Source: an uncultured Oscillospiraceae bacterium (GTDB lineage Bacteria; Bacillota; Clostridia; Oscillospirales; Oscillospiraceae). Taken from it: DNA of 64,000 bases. The notes beneath the pieces were generated by a model. That model was not told the DNA's origin, searched no databases, and was given only the letters and a program-made list of their open reading frames with translations. The translations under genes and the position numbers were made by a program. Below, one piece after another: positions 7,075 through 15,624 of this stretch (its first letter is position 1; every line of letters begins with the position of its first letter). The stretch covers positions 35,051-99,050 of the forward strand of contig CATNCS010000002.1 in NCBI GenBank assembly GCA_950097245.1, given 5' to 3'.

Positions 7075-8059
7075 GGGCCGTTACGGGCTGATCGCCCTGC
7101 TGGCGGCGCTGGTGGCGCTGTCCTCGGTGGCCAATCTGGCCTTCGGGGCGGTGCCCATCCCAACCGGAGAGGTGATCTCCGCCCTGCTGGGCCGGGGAAA
7201 CGGCACAACGGCCTCCATTGTTCTCTACGCCCGCCTGCCCCGGCTGTGCGGCTGTCTGCTGGCGGGGGCGGCTTTGGCCTGTGCCGGCGTGATTATCCAG
7301 GGGGTGCTGAACAACCCCCTGGCCGCCCCCAACGTGATTGGGGTCAACGCCGGGGCGGGGCTGGCAACGGCAATCTGCTGTGCCGCTGCCCCGGGAGCCG
7401 TCCGGCTCACCCCCTTCGCCGCCTTTCTGGGGGCGCTGGCCGGGGTGCTGCTGGTGCTGTTCATCGCCGAGCGGGCGGGCGCGGCCCGGATTACCCTGGT
7501 GCTGGCCGGGGTGGCCATGTCCAGCATCTTCAGCGCGGGCATCGACGCGGTGGTCACCTTCGTCCCCGACGCCCTCAGCGGCTACACCGACTTCCGCATC
7601 GGCGGGGTGAAAAATCTGTCCATGGTCCGGCTGGCCCCGGCCTTTTGGGTCATCGTGATTGCCCTTTTGATTGCGCTTTCCCTGTCCAACGAGCTGGACC
7701 TGCTCCTGCTGGGTCGGGAGACCGCCCAGAGCCTGGGACTGCCCGCCAAGGGACTGCGGCTGGCCCTGCTCATGCTGGCGGCTGCCCTGGCAGGGGCGGC
7801 GGTGAGCTTCGCCGGCCTGCTGGGCTTTGTGGGCCTGCTGGTGCCCCACATCATGCGGCGGGCGGTGGGGGAGGACAGCTTCCCGTTGCTCCTGTCTTCC
7901 GCCCTGGGGGGCGCCCTGCTGCTGACAGTGTGCGACCTGGCCTCCCGGCTCATTTTTGCCCCCTTTGAGCTGCCTCTGGGGGTGGTGCTGTCCCTGACAG
8001 GGGGCCCCTTCTTCATCTGGCTGCTGCTGAAGCAGCGGAGAGGAGGCGGCGGGCTGTGA
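7040..8059 (+). CDS. FecCD/BtuC-family ABC permease
   Basis: This 339-residue polytopic membrane protein has about nine or ten hydrophobic segments. It contains the conserved GVIIQGVLNNPLAAPNVIGVNAGAG block and the C-terminal GFVGLLVPHIMRR segment of iron-siderophore and B12 permeases. It forms the transmembrane homodimer of the importer. ATG 7040 overlaps the binding-protein gene by 35 bp and has GGGGGG upstream; GTG 7064 is an alternative. The final codons overlap the ATPase start (GTGA), so the three genes are tightly coupled. Confidence 0.88.
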   Translation: MSSWRISSVGSRGRYGLIALLAALVALSSVANLAFGAVPIPTGEVISALLGRGNGTTASIVLYARLPRLCGCLLAGAALACAGVIIQGVLNNPLAAPNVIGVNAGAGLATAICCAAAPGAVRLTPFAAFLGALAGVLLVLFIAERAGAARITLVLAGVAMSSIFSAGIDAVVTFVPDALSGYTDFRIGGVKNLSMVRLAPAFWVIVIALLIALSLSNELDLLLLGRETAQSLGLPAKGLRLALLMLAAALAGAAVSFAGLLGFVGLLVPHIMRRAVGEDSFPLLLSSALGGALLLTVCDLASRLIFAPFELPLGVVLSLTGGPFFIWLLLKQRRGGGGL

Positions 8060-8811
8060 TTGCGCTGAAAAACCTCCGGGCGGGCTACCCAAACCGCCCG
8101 GTGCTGGAGGGGGTGGACCTGGACTTCCGCCCCGGGGAGGTGCTGGCCATTTTAGGTCCCAACGGCTGCGGCAAGAGCACCCTGCTCCGGACGTCCAACG
8201 GCCTTTTGGCAAAATCCGGCGGGGAGGTGCTGGTGGACGGCGTCCCCCTGGAGGAGCTGGCCCCCAGGGAGATTGCGAAAAAAGTCGCCTACCTGCCCCA
8301 GTCCCGGTCGGTCCCCAACATCACCGCCGGGCGGATGGTGCTCCACGGCCGGTTCCCCTACCTGTCCTACCCCCGGCGCTACCGCAGGGAGGACCACGAG
8401 ATGGTAAAACGGGCCCTGGACTGGGTGGGGGCGGCCGACCTGGCTTCCCGGCCTCTGCCGGAGCTGTCCGGGGGCCAGCGGCAGAAGGTCTATCTGGCCA
8501 TGGCCCTGGCCCAGGATACGGAGACCGTCCTTATGGACGAGCCCACCACCTATCTGGACGTGGGCTGCCAGCTGGAGGTGATGGCCCTGGCCCGCCGGCT
8601 GGCGGAGGAGGGGCGGGCGGTGGTGATGGTCCTCCACGATTTGACCCTGGCCCTGCGCTACGCCCACCGGGCCGCCCTGCTGTATGAGGGCAAGGTCCGG
8701 CAGACGGGCACGCCGGAGGAGCTGTTTCAGGGCTCTGTTCTGTCCCGGGTCATGGGCGTCTCTCTGGGCCGGGTGGAGACAGAGGGGGGCTGGCGGTACT
8801 TTTACCGATGA
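8056..8811 (+). CDS. ABC transporter ATPase (FecE/BtuD-like)
   Basis: The GTG start at 8056 has AGGAGG 9 nt upstream and overlaps the permease stop. The 251-residue ATPase shows Walker A GPNGCGKST (34-42), the Q-loop PQSRSVP, signature LSGGQRQK, Walker B VLMDEPT, and a switch His in VLHDLTLALRYA. It powers uptake of the iron or corrinoid chelate delivered by the lipoprotein. No strong terminator follows before the hydrogenase promoter. Confidence 0.9.
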   Translation: MIALKNLRAGYPNRPVLEGVDLDFRPGEVLAILGPNGCGKSTLLRTSNGLLAKSGGEVLVDGVPLEELAPREIAKKVAYLPQSRSVPNITAGRMVLHGRFPYLSYPRRYRREDHEMVKRALDWVGAADLASRPLPELSGGQRQKVYLAMALAQDTETVLMDEPTTYLDVGCQLEVMALARRLAEEGRAVVMVLHDLTLALRYAHRAALLYEGKVRQTGTPEELFQGSVLSRVMGVSLGRVETEGGWRYFYR

Positions 8812-8893
8812 AGAGTGTTGCGGGTCCCGCTCCCTACTGTAATAAACGTGAAAAGGGGCTGGTCAAACGGCCCGAAATGGTGTAAAATGTCTC

Positions 8894-8922
8894 TTGACAA
8901 TCCAGGTGTGCCCGAGTAGAAT
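8894..8922 (+). promoter_or_regulatory. Strong promoter of the group B-like [FeFe]-hydrogenase
   Basis: Consensus -35 TTGACA (8894-8899) and -10 TAGAAT (8917-8922) have a 17-bp spacer. The leader of about 100 nt holds a small CCTGCA/TGCAGG hairpin (8943-8957) and a strong AGGAAGGAG ribosome site. Confidence 0.8.
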
Positions 8923-9030
8923 GAGTGCGAAATGAAAGAAATCCTGCAAAATGCAGGAAATTTCACTAAAAATTGCAAGAAGCACAAATCAGTTGTCAAA
9001 AGCAGAATTTTATGAGGAAGGAGCGTACAT

Positions 9031-10515
9031 ATGCACACTTTTGAAACAAAAATTCAAGAGCTGAAGACCTCTGTTCTCACCGAGGTGGCCCGTCTGACCT
9101 GGGAGGACCGGCTCCAGACCGGCATTTTGGACGTGCCCGAGAAGATCATCCCCGGCCCCGAGGCCAGCCTGCGCTGCTGTATCTATAAGGAGCGGGCCAT
9201 TATCAACAGCCGGGTGAAGATGGCCATGGGGGGCGACAAGACCAACCCCAGCGTGGTGGAGGTGCTGCCCATCGCCTGCGACGAGTGCCCCGTCACCGAG
9301 ATGACGGTGAGCGCCTCCTGCCGGGGCTGTCTGGCCACCCGCTGCGTCCACGCCTGCCCTAAGGACGCCATCACCATCGTCAACCACCGGGCCACCATCG
9401 ACCACAGCAAGTGTATCACCTGCGGCAAGTGCGTCAGCGCCTGCCAGTACAGCGCCATCGTGAAGAACCAGCGGCCCTGCGAGAAGGGCTGCCCTGCCAA
9501 GGCCATCTCCATGGGCCCGGACAAGAAGGCCTCCATCGACATCAACGAGTGCATCTCCTGCGGCAACTGCGTCTACCAGTGCCCCTTCGGCGCCATTCAG
9601 GACAAGTCCTGGATTGTGGACGCCATCCAGATGATTCAGGGCGGCGCCCACTGGGGCTACAAGACCTATGCCGTGATTGCCCCCTCCATCGCCGGCCAGT
9701 TCGCCCCGGCGACCTACGGCCAGGTGGTGGCTGGCATCAAGCAGCTGGGCTTCTCCGGCGTGGCCGAGGTGGCCCTGGGCGCCGACATGGTGGCCGACCG
9801 GGAGTCTGAGGAGCTGGTGGAGAAGGGCGTGCTCACCTCCTCCTGCTGCCCGGGCTTTGTAGGCTACGTAAAGAAGAAGCACCCCGAGCTGAACCAGTAT
9901 GTCTCCCACACCCCCTCTCCCATGGTCATGATTGGCCTGCATCTGAAGGAGAAGGAACCCGACGCCAAGGTGGTCTTTATCGGCCCCTGCGTGGCCAAGA
10001 AGAAGGAATTCCAGCTGGGCCGCACCATGAACGCCATCGACTGCGTGCTAACCTATGAGGAGTTATTTGCCCTGTTCCAGTCCCGGGACATCGATCTGGA
10101 GAAGCTGGAGGAGGCCGAGCTGGACGAGGCCAGCGGCTACGGCCGGAACTTCGCCCGCAGCGGCGGCGTGGCCGAGGCTGTGGTCCAGACCCTGAAGGAG
10201 AAGGGCAGCGACTTCCAGGTCAAGGCCGTCCCCTGCAGCGGCACCGCCGCCTGCGAGGTGGCCCTGATGAAGCTGAAGGTGGGCCGCCTGGAGGGCAACT
10301 TTATCGAGGGCATGGCCTGCGAGGGCGGCTGTGTCCAGGGCGCCGGCTGCCTGGTCCGGAGCCCCAAAAACAAGCTGGACGTGGAGAAGCACGCCAAGGA
10401 GGCCAACGACCAGGGCCGGGGCGTGGTCCAGGCTGTCAACGCAGCCAAGGGCATCGAGACGCCCGCCCCTGCCAAGGCCGCCGCGAAGGCCGAGGGCAAG
10501 GCCGAGAAGGCGTAA
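9031..10515 (+). CDS. [FeFe]-hydrogenase, group B-like, single subunit
   Basis: This 494-residue protein carries ferredoxin-type cluster motifs (CITCGKCVSACQ and CISCGNCVYQCPFGAI) and further N-terminal cysteines (CDECP, CRGC). The H-cluster domain follows. The three H-cluster signatures are TSSCCPGF, GPCVAKKKE and EGMACEGGCVQGAGC. These are the variant forms of group B enzymes rather than the TSCCPAW/MPC forms of group A. It probably exchanges electrons with ferredoxin, producing or taking up H2. Its direction is unproven. The Ala/Lys-rich tail (about 465-494) is unusual low complexity. It is monocistronic, with a strong promoter and terminator. Confidence 0.85.
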   Translation: MHTFETKIQELKTSVLTEVARLTWEDRLQTGILDVPEKIIPGPEASLRCCIYKERAIINSRVKMAMGGDKTNPSVVEVLPIACDECPVTEMTVSASCRGCLATRCVHACPKDAITIVNHRATIDHSKCITCGKCVSACQYSAIVKNQRPCEKGCPAKAISMGPDKKASIDINECISCGNCVYQCPFGAIQDKSWIVDAIQMIQGGAHWGYKTYAVIAPSIAGQFAPATYGQVVAGIKQLGFSGVAEVALGADMVADRESEELVEKGVLTSSCCPGFVGYVKKKHPELNQYVSHTPSPMVMIGLHLKEKEPDAKVVFIGPCVAKKKEFQLGRTMNAIDCVLTYEELFALFQSRDIDLEKLEEAELDEASGYGRNFARSGGVAEAVVQTLKEKGSDFQVKAVPCSGTAACEVALMKLKVGRLEGNFIEGMACEGGCVQGAGCLVRSPKNKLDVEKHAKEANDQGRGVVQAVNAAKGIETPAPAKAAAKAEGKAEKA

Positions 10516-10525
10516 AGACACATTT

Positions 10526-10557
10526 AACCCCGCCGTCCTGTGGGACGGCGGGGTTTT
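10526..10557 (+). terminator. Terminator of the group B-like hydrogenase
   Basis: A 13-bp stem AACCCCGCCGTCC/GGACGGCGGGGTT is followed by TT, 10 bp past the stop. Confidence 0.85.
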
Positions 10558-10565
10558 ACAGCAAA

Positions 10566-10596
10566 GGGCGGTCCCTCCCATCCGGAGGGGCCGCCC
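10566..10596 (-). terminator. Terminator-like hairpin of the GH25 gene
   Basis: GGGCGG-CCCTCC pairs with GGAGGG-CCGCCC around CATCC, just downstream of the minus-strand GH25 stop, followed by TTT on that strand. Confidence 0.5.
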
Positions 10597-10604
10597 CATT
10601 GATT

Positions 10605-11582
10605 TTACCGCAGATCCAGATCCAGGTCCACATCTCCCTGGATGCCGTCCACCCGGCCGGTATGGGTGTACTGCCAGATATCGAAGTGGTAGTAGAAATC
10701 GGGCCTGGTGTCGTACTCCGCCAGCCACAGATTATACTCGGTGAGCTCCCGCAGGTCGTAGCGGAGGTAGCCCAGGCTCTGGTTGAAGTACACCGCCGGC
10801 TGATAGCCCGCCTCCTTGATTCTGGCGCAGAAGGCGCCGGCACACTGGACAAGGGTGCTGTTGCTCAGGCTGTCGGTGCGGGCGCTGCTGCCGGGGGTGA
10901 TGGGCTCCCAGTCGAAGGCGATGGGACAGGTGATGTCGTACCCCTCTATGGCGCTGAGGACATAGTCCGCCTCCTCCTCCGCCTCCTGGGGGGTAATGGC
11001 CTGGGAGAAGAAGTAGACGCCCACATCCAGCCCCGCGTCCAGAGCCCCGTGGAGGTTGGCCTCAAAGGTCTGGTCCATGAACAGGCCGCCCTCGGTGTAG
11101 CCCCGGTAGCCCAGGCGGAGCATGGCAAAGTCGATGCCGTCGCCCGCCACCGCCTGCCAGTCGATCTCCTTCTGATAGGTGGACACGTCCACCCCCGTTC
11201 TGGCCCGCCTGCCGTCCTTCTCATAGGTCACCCGGCCCTTGCCGTCTACCGAGAAACCGGCTTTATCGTAGGGGTTGAGGGGCATGCCCTCCAGGGGGGT
11301 GAGCTCCCGGTCGCCAAACCGGAAGGTGACCGGCTCCTCCTCAGAGAGGTCGGGGGGCTCCTCCGGCTTCTCCTCCGGGCGCAGAATGAGAAACAGCGTC
11401 ACACTGGAAACGATCAGTGCCAGAAGGGAGACAAGCAGGGTCAGCTTTCCCATCCAGCCTCCCCCGCCGGAGGACCTGCGGGGCGGCGGGGCGGACTGAT
11501 GCCGGGACCGGGGGGACGTGACCGGGGGCTGGACAGCGGGCTCCTCCTCTTCCGGAAGCATGTCAGGCGGATAGGGGTTCAT
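10605..11582 (-). CDS. Membrane-anchored GH25 muramidase
   Basis: From ATG 11582 (GGGAGGAG upstream), the 325-residue protein has a proline/glutamate-rich cytosolic tail and one transmembrane segment at about 46-66. An extracellular linker leads to a GH25 lysozyme domain at about 125-325. Conserved features are GVDVSTYQ with the catalytic Asp, MLRLGYRGY, VGVYFFSQA and FDWEP with the catalytic acid. It probably trims peptidoglycan at the outer face. A shorter internal start would remove the anchor, and the upstream in-frame ATG lacks a ribosome site. It is a single gene between terminators. Confidence 0.85.
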   Translation of the reverse strand: MNPYPPDMLPEEEEPAVQPPVTSPRSRHQSAPPPRRSSGGGGWMGKLTLLVSLLALIVSSVTLFLILRPEEKPEEPPDLSEEEPVTFRFGDRELTPLEGMPLNPYDKAGFSVDGKGRVTYEKDGRRARTGVDVSTYQKEIDWQAVAGDGIDFAMLRLGYRGYTEGGLFMDQTFEANLHGALDAGLDVGVYFFSQAITPQEAEEEADYVLSAIEGYDITCPIAFDWEPITPGSSARTDSLSNSTLVQCAGAFCARIKEAGYQPAVYFNQSLGYLRYDLRELTEYNLWLAEYDTRPDFYYHFDIWQYTHTGRVDGIQGDVDLDLDLR

Positions 11583-11652
11583 AGGGCTTCTCCTCCCTGT
11601 TTCGACGATTTTTTCTATTGTATCATATCGGCAGGGAAAGCGCAAGAATTAA

Positions 11653-11674
11653 GGGGCGGCCAGCAGGCCGCCCC
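11653..11674 (-). terminator. Terminator-like hairpin after metH
   Basis: GGGGCGGCC pairs with GGCCGCCCC around AGCA just beyond the metH stop; TTAATTCTT follows on the minus strand. The core resembles the GTAGGGGC repeat units. Confidence 0.5.
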
Positions 11675-11679
11675 GTGAA

Positions 11680-14070
11680 TTATCCGATTACCTGCCGGGC
11701 CACGTCCACGCTCCCCTTGGCGTCCCTGGCGTAGAAGTCGGCCCCGATTTTCTTTGCGTAGTCCGGGGTGAGCACCGCGCCCCCCACCACCACCCTGCAG
11801 GGGACCTGCTCCGCCCGCAGCAGGCGGATGGTCTCCTCCATGCTGCCCAGGGTGGTGGTCATCAGGGCGGACAGCCCCACCAGTGGGGCGTTGTGTTTCT
11901 TTGCCGCTTCCACCACGGAAACGGGGTCCACGTCCCGGCCCAGGTCGATGACCGGATAGCCGTAGTTCTCCAGCAGCACCTTGACGATGTTCTTGCCGAT
12001 GTCGTGGATGTCCCCCTTGACAGTGGCCAGCACGATGGGGGCTTTCGATACGGTTTCCGCCCCCGGCTGGGCGGACAGCCCCTCCCGGATGACCTCAAAG
12101 GCGGCCTGGGCGGCCCCGGCGGCCTGGATCAGCTGGGGCAGAAAGACCTTCCCCGCCTCAAAGTCCGCTCCCACCCGGTCCAGGGCGGGGATGAGAATAT
12201 CGTCCACCACGGACATGCTGTCCATGGTCTCCAGCAGCTTTTTTGTGGCGGCGGGGGCCTCCCCCTTCAAGCCGGCCACGACAATCTGTTCCAGGGTCCG
12301 CTCCCCGGCGGGGGCGGCGGAAGGAGCGGCGGTTCCCGCAGTGATGGAGGTGGACACCGTGGCATTGCCGTAGGCGGCGATGTACTCCCGGGCGTCGGTG
12401 TCGATGTTCATCAGCAGGTGGTAGCACCGCACCGCCGCCATCATGGCCTCCAGGTTGGGGTTGATAATGGGCAGGTCCAGCCCCCTGGTCATAGCCATGG
12501 TGAGGAAGTTCTGATTCACCAGGGGCCGGGCGGGCAGGCCGAAGGAGATGTTGGACACCCCCAGCACCGTTTTCAGCCCCAGCTCCTTCTTCACCCGCTC
12601 CAGCGCCTCCAGGGTCTGGGCGGCGGCCGCCTGCTCGGCGGAGACGGTGAGGGTGAGGCAGTCGATGTACACGTCCTCCCGGCGAATGCCGTAAGCCAGC
12701 GCCTTGTCCAGAATTCGACCGGCGATGTCCACCCGGGCCTGGGCGGATTTGGGGATGCCCTCTTTGTCCAGGGTGAGGCCCAGCACCGCCGCGCCGTACT
12801 TCTTCACCAGGGGCAGGATGGCGTCCAGAACCTCCTCGTCCCCGTTCACCGAGTTGACAATGGCCTTGCCGCAGTATACCCGGAGGGCCTTCTCCAGCAC
12901 CTCGGGCCGGGTGGAGTCCAGCTGGAGGGGGGCGTCACTTACCCCCTGGAGAGCCTTCACCACCTTGACCATCATACCGGCCTCGTCGATCTCGGGCAGG
13001 CCCACGTTCACGTCCAGGATGTCCGCCCCGGCCTGGGTCTGCTCCAGGGCCTGGCCCAGCATGTAGTCGATGTCCTCCCGGAGGAGGGCCTCCTTCATCC
13101 GCTTCTTGCCCGTGGGGTTGATGCGCTCGCCGATGACCCGCACCCGGTCGATGGGGACAACCTGCACCGGGCTGCACACGGCGGCGGGGACAGAGCGGGG
13201 AATCTCTTTGATGGTCCGCCCCTCCAGGGCGCGACACAGCTTGGCGATGTACTCCGGGGTGGTGCCGCAGCAGCCGCCGTAGCACTTCACCCCCAGCTCG
13301 GTCAGCTCCGCCATGGCTTCGGCGAACTGGTCCGCCGTGATGTCGTACCCCGCCCCGCCGGGGTCGGGCAGGCCGGCGTTGGGCTTGACGGAGATGGGCA
13401 GGGTGGTCCACCTTGTCAGCTCCTCCACCAGGGCGGGCATCTCCCGGGGACCCAGGGAGCAGTTAATGCCGATGGCGTCCGCCCCCATGCCCTCCAGGGT
13501 GAGGGCGGCGCAGGCCGGGGCGTGGCCCAGGAAGGTCCGTCCCCGCTCCTCGTAGGTGAGGGAGACAATCACCGGCAGGGTAGAGTTCTCCTTCACGGCC
13601 AGCAGGGCGGCGCGGCACTCCTGGAGGTCGGTCATGGTCTCAATCATCACCAGGTCGGCCCCGGCGGAGACAGCGCATCGCACCTGCTGGGCGAAGATGT
13701 CCACCGCTTCCTCAAAGTCCAGGGCGCCGGTGGGCTCCAGCAGCTGTCCGATGGGCCCCAGATCCAGGGCTACCAGGGCCCGGCCTGCCGCCGCCTCTTT
13801 GGCAATGGCGATGGAGGGGGGGATGACCTCCTCCACCGTTTTGCCGGTGCGGCGGAGCTTCTCCCGGTTGGCGCCGAAGGTGTTGGCGCAGAGAATCTGC
13901 GTCCCCGCCTCCACATAGGCCCGGTGGATATCCAGCAGCCAGTCCGGGTGTTCCAGGGCGGCCAGCTCGGGGTACTCCCCCAGCCTCAGGCCCCTGGCCT
14001 GGAGCATGGTGCCCATACCGCCGTCCAGGATAATGGGGCCCGGTGCTTTCAATAATTCACGAAATTCCAC
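11680..14070 (-). CDS. metH: Cobalamin-dependent methionine synthase without reactivation domain
   Basis: The 796-residue enzyme has the homocysteine-methyltransferase barrel at about 1-290, with zinc ligands in INCS and YGGCCGTTP. The pterin-binding barrel follows at about 310-570 (VRVIGERINPTGKKRMKEAL). Then come the B12 cap and B12-binding Rossmann domain at about 590-796, with the cobalt-ligating DIHDIG motif. It transfers methyl from methyltetrahydrofolate to homocysteine. The C-terminal AdoMet reactivation domain of E. coli MetH is absent, so the protein is about two-thirds the usual length. That role is supplied by the gene directly upstream, whose end overlaps this start by 14 bp. Confidence 0.92.
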   Translation of the reverse strand: MEFRELLKAPGPIILDGGMGTMLQARGLRLGEYPELAALEHPDWLLDIHRAYVEAGTQILCANTFGANREKLRRTGKTVEEVIPPSIAIAKEAAAGRALVALDLGPIGQLLEPTGALDFEEAVDIFAQQVRCAVSAGADLVMIETMTDLQECRAALLAVKENSTLPVIVSLTYEERGRTFLGHAPACAALTLEGMGADAIGINCSLGPREMPALVEELTRWTTLPISVKPNAGLPDPGGAGYDITADQFAEAMAELTELGVKCYGGCCGTTPEYIAKLCRALEGRTIKEIPRSVPAAVCSPVQVVPIDRVRVIGERINPTGKKRMKEALLREDIDYMLGQALEQTQAGADILDVNVGLPEIDEAGMMVKVVKALQGVSDAPLQLDSTRPEVLEKALRVYCGKAIVNSVNGDEEVLDAILPLVKKYGAAVLGLTLDKEGIPKSAQARVDIAGRILDKALAYGIRREDVYIDCLTLTVSAEQAAAAQTLEALERVKKELGLKTVLGVSNISFGLPARPLVNQNFLTMAMTRGLDLPIINPNLEAMMAAVRCYHLLMNIDTDAREYIAAYGNATVSTSITAGTAAPSAAPAGERTLEQIVVAGLKGEAPAATKKLLETMDSMSVVDDILIPALDRVGADFEAGKVFLPQLIQAAGAAQAAFEVIREGLSAQPGAETVSKAPIVLATVKGDIHDIGKNIVKVLLENYGYPVIDLGRDVDPVSVVEAAKKHNAPLVGLSALMTTTLGSMEETIRLLRAEQVPCRVVVGGAVLTPDYAKKIGADFYARDAKGSVDVARQVIG

Positions 14071-14734
14071 AGTGTCCGCCCGCCTTTCGGTATTGACAGC
14101 TCCCCTGGGCGGGACAGCCCAGGCAGCTTCTCTTTTTTTGTTCCATTTCCCCCTCGGCGATGCCCAGAATTGCGGTCACCGACTTCCGGGGAGTGAGGAG
14201 ATGGCTGACCGTGGCGCACAGCCCCGCCCGGCGGGGGGCGTCCAGCAAATCGAGGAGGGGCCCCTGGACCTCCAGGGGCAGGTCGCCGTAGCCCGGGCTG
14301 TACCGGAAGGGGAAGGAGCAGCCGGGGAAGTTCCCCTGGAGCTCGGTCTCAATCCGGTCGCACACCGCCTCAATGGCGGCGGAGGCGCAGCAGTCCAGCG
14401 TGAGGGCCTTGGACATGTCCAGCCGCTCGGTCCGGCGGATGAGTCCGTCCGCCTCCGCCCCCAGGGTGGCGCAGAAGAGGGCCGCCCGGCCGCAGCCGGA
14501 CAGGTGGGCCTTCAGGTCCTCCCCCGGCAGGAGCAGACCGCTCTCCAGCCGGACGCCCCCCGCCTCAAGGGTGAGGCTGACTGTCCGCCAGCTCCACCGG
14601 GGGCGGATGACCGCCAGCAGCTCCCGGGCGCAGGCCTCCACCTGGGCGATCAGGGCTCCGTCCGCCCTCTCAGGGGGACAGCCCATGTACCGCAGGACCT
14701 CGGCCGTATTTATTTGGGTAACGGTGACAGGCAT
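14057..14734 (-). CDS. Separately encoded methionine synthase reactivation protein
   Basis: The start is ATG 14734 with GGGAGG 5 nt upstream; a longer in-frame start at 14848 lies upstream of the mapped -10 and is rejected. The 225-residue product resembles the MetH activation-domain family: LSGCGRAALFCATLGAEAD, CCASAAIEAVCDRIE and RYSPGYGDLPLEVQ, the last being the RxxPGYG AdoMet-binding segment. It likely reductively remethylates inactive cob(II)alamin on the downstream MetH. The C-terminus is cysteine-rich (CLGCPAQGSC and a further Cys), possibly metal- or cluster-binding. It is first gene of a two-gene operon with metH. Confidence 0.85.
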   Translation of the reverse strand: MPVTVTQINTAEVLRYMGCPPERADGALIAQVEACARELLAVIRPRWSWRTVSLTLEAGGVRLESGLLLPGEDLKAHLSGCGRAALFCATLGAEADGLIRRTERLDMSKALTLDCCASAAIEAVCDRIETELQGNFPGCSFPFRYSPGYGDLPLEVQGPLLDLLDAPRRAGLCATVSHLLTPRKSVTAILGIAEGEMEQKKRSCLGCPAQGSCQYRKAGGHCGIS

Positions 14735-14750
14735 AGGCGCCTCCCTGACT

Positions 14751-14838
14751 GTCCCCTTTTGAAAAGGGGGCGCGAAAGACCGCATTCCAATCGCGGCTCT
14801 GTAAACTGCATTGTAACAGATTCCGGATGGGCGGTCAA
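14751..14838 (-). promoter_or_regulatory. Promoter and leader hairpin of the metH operon
   Basis: On the minus strand, -35 TTGACC (14838-14833) and -10 TACAAT (14815-14810) are 17 bp apart. The roughly 70-nt leader contains a CCCCTTTT/AAAAGGGG hairpin (about 14753-14769) just before the ribosome site. I see no SAM, cobalamin or T-box consensus here. Confidence 0.6.
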
Positions 14839-14899
14839 GCCGCCTCACACCCTATGTGAGAGAAGCTTGAACGGGAGGGGAGCAGCCTCCATTTCGTAC

Positions 14900-14928
14900 T
14901 TGCTAAAATTATGCAGATTTGATAAAAT
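14900..14928 (+). promoter_or_regulatory. Promoter of the zinc-ribbon/ftsY operon
   Basis: -35 TTGCTA (14900-14905) and -10 TAAAAT (14923-14928) have a 17-bp spacer, upstream of the GTG start at 15013. Confidence 0.55.
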
Positions 14929-15012
14929 AGATTTTACACGGCCATGCTGTGCAAGCGGGCTGTTTCCCTGCGCAGGGGCGGGGGATCGTTGTTGATATGC
15001 AGGAGGTCCAAC

Positions 15013-15300
15013 GTGAACGAGAACGAGAAAAAACCGGGCTGGAAGATGATAATGGGCGGTATTGCCCTGATTATTGTGCTGTTTATAGGGATCAAGCTCG
15101 TCTTCTGGGGACTGGAGCAGGTGATTCCCAAGCAGGGGGACGTGCAGAGCGTCCAGAGCAGTCAGAGTGCGTCTGCTGACCGGAGCAGCGGGGCGGAGGG
15201 CCCCAGCTTCTGCGTCCACTGCGGCAAGGAGCTGCCTGAGTCCTTTGAATGGGGGCAGTTCTGCCCCTGGTGCGGCGGGAAGATGGAAGGAGAAGGCTGA
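15013..15300 (+). CDS. Membrane-anchored zinc-ribbon protein (95 aa)
   Basis: GTG 15013 is chosen because AGGAGG lies 6 nt upstream; a longer frame from 14944 has no ribosome site. The small protein has a lysine-rich N-terminus and one transmembrane helix (about 14-32). A serine-rich linker follows, then a C-terminal zinc ribbon with paired CVHC and CPWC motifs. Function is unknown. The ribbon may act in protein-protein or nucleic-acid contact at the membrane. A second zinc-ribbon gene follows 3 bp after the stop, then ftsY. Confidence 0.7.
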   Translation: MNENEKKPGWKMIMGGIALIIVLFIGIKLVFWGLEQVIPKQGDVQSVQSSQSASADRSSGAEGPSFCVHCGKELPESFEWGQFCPWCGGKMEGEG

Positions 15301-15303
15301 GCG

Positions 15304-15609
15304 ATGGAAAAATTGAAGTGTCTGCGCTGCGGCGTGGAGATGGAATTTGTCACGCGGGAAAAGATACAGCTGGGTCAGACGGGCTGGCTGCTGGGCGACC
15401 TGCCCAACCTGGTGGCCGGAGCGCTGGAAACGGCCATCTTCACCTGCCCCAAGTGCGGAAAGCTGGAGTTTTTCCGGGGGGACTTCTACGACGACGAGGG
15501 GGAGGAGCCGGGGAGCATCGCCCAAATCCGGTGCCCCGGCTGCGGGACGCTGTACGAGATGGACTACCCCAAGTGTCCCCGGTGCGGAGCCAAAAACGAA
15601 AACTGGTAA
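15304..15609 (+). CDS. Zinc-ribbon protein (101 aa), unknown function
   Basis: The product has paired CxxC motifs: CLRC at the N-terminus, CPKC in the middle, and CPGC with CPRC at the end. This indicates two zinc-binding sites in a small soluble protein. Between them lies the conserved-looking LGQTGWLLGDLPNLVAGALE. I cannot assign a function. It lies in an operon between a membrane zinc-ribbon protein and ftsY, with 3-bp and 15-bp gaps. Confidence 0.75.
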   Translation: MEKLKCLRCGVEMEFVTREKIQLGQTGWLLGDLPNLVAGALETAIFTCPKCGKLEFFRGDFYDDEGEEPGSIAQIRCPGCGTLYEMDYPKCPRCGAKNENW

Positions 15610-15624
15610 GAGAGGAAGCGGACT

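Noticed and set aside
8940..9005. Rex-type operator before the group B-like hydrogenase
   Set aside because: Segments such as TTGTCAAAA resemble half-sites but no paired TTGTTAA/TTAACAA arrangement is present.
14735..14850. Cobalamin or SAM riboswitch before the metH operon
   Set aside because: The leader is only about 70 nt and lacks the B12-box or S-box consensus; only a simple hairpin is seen.
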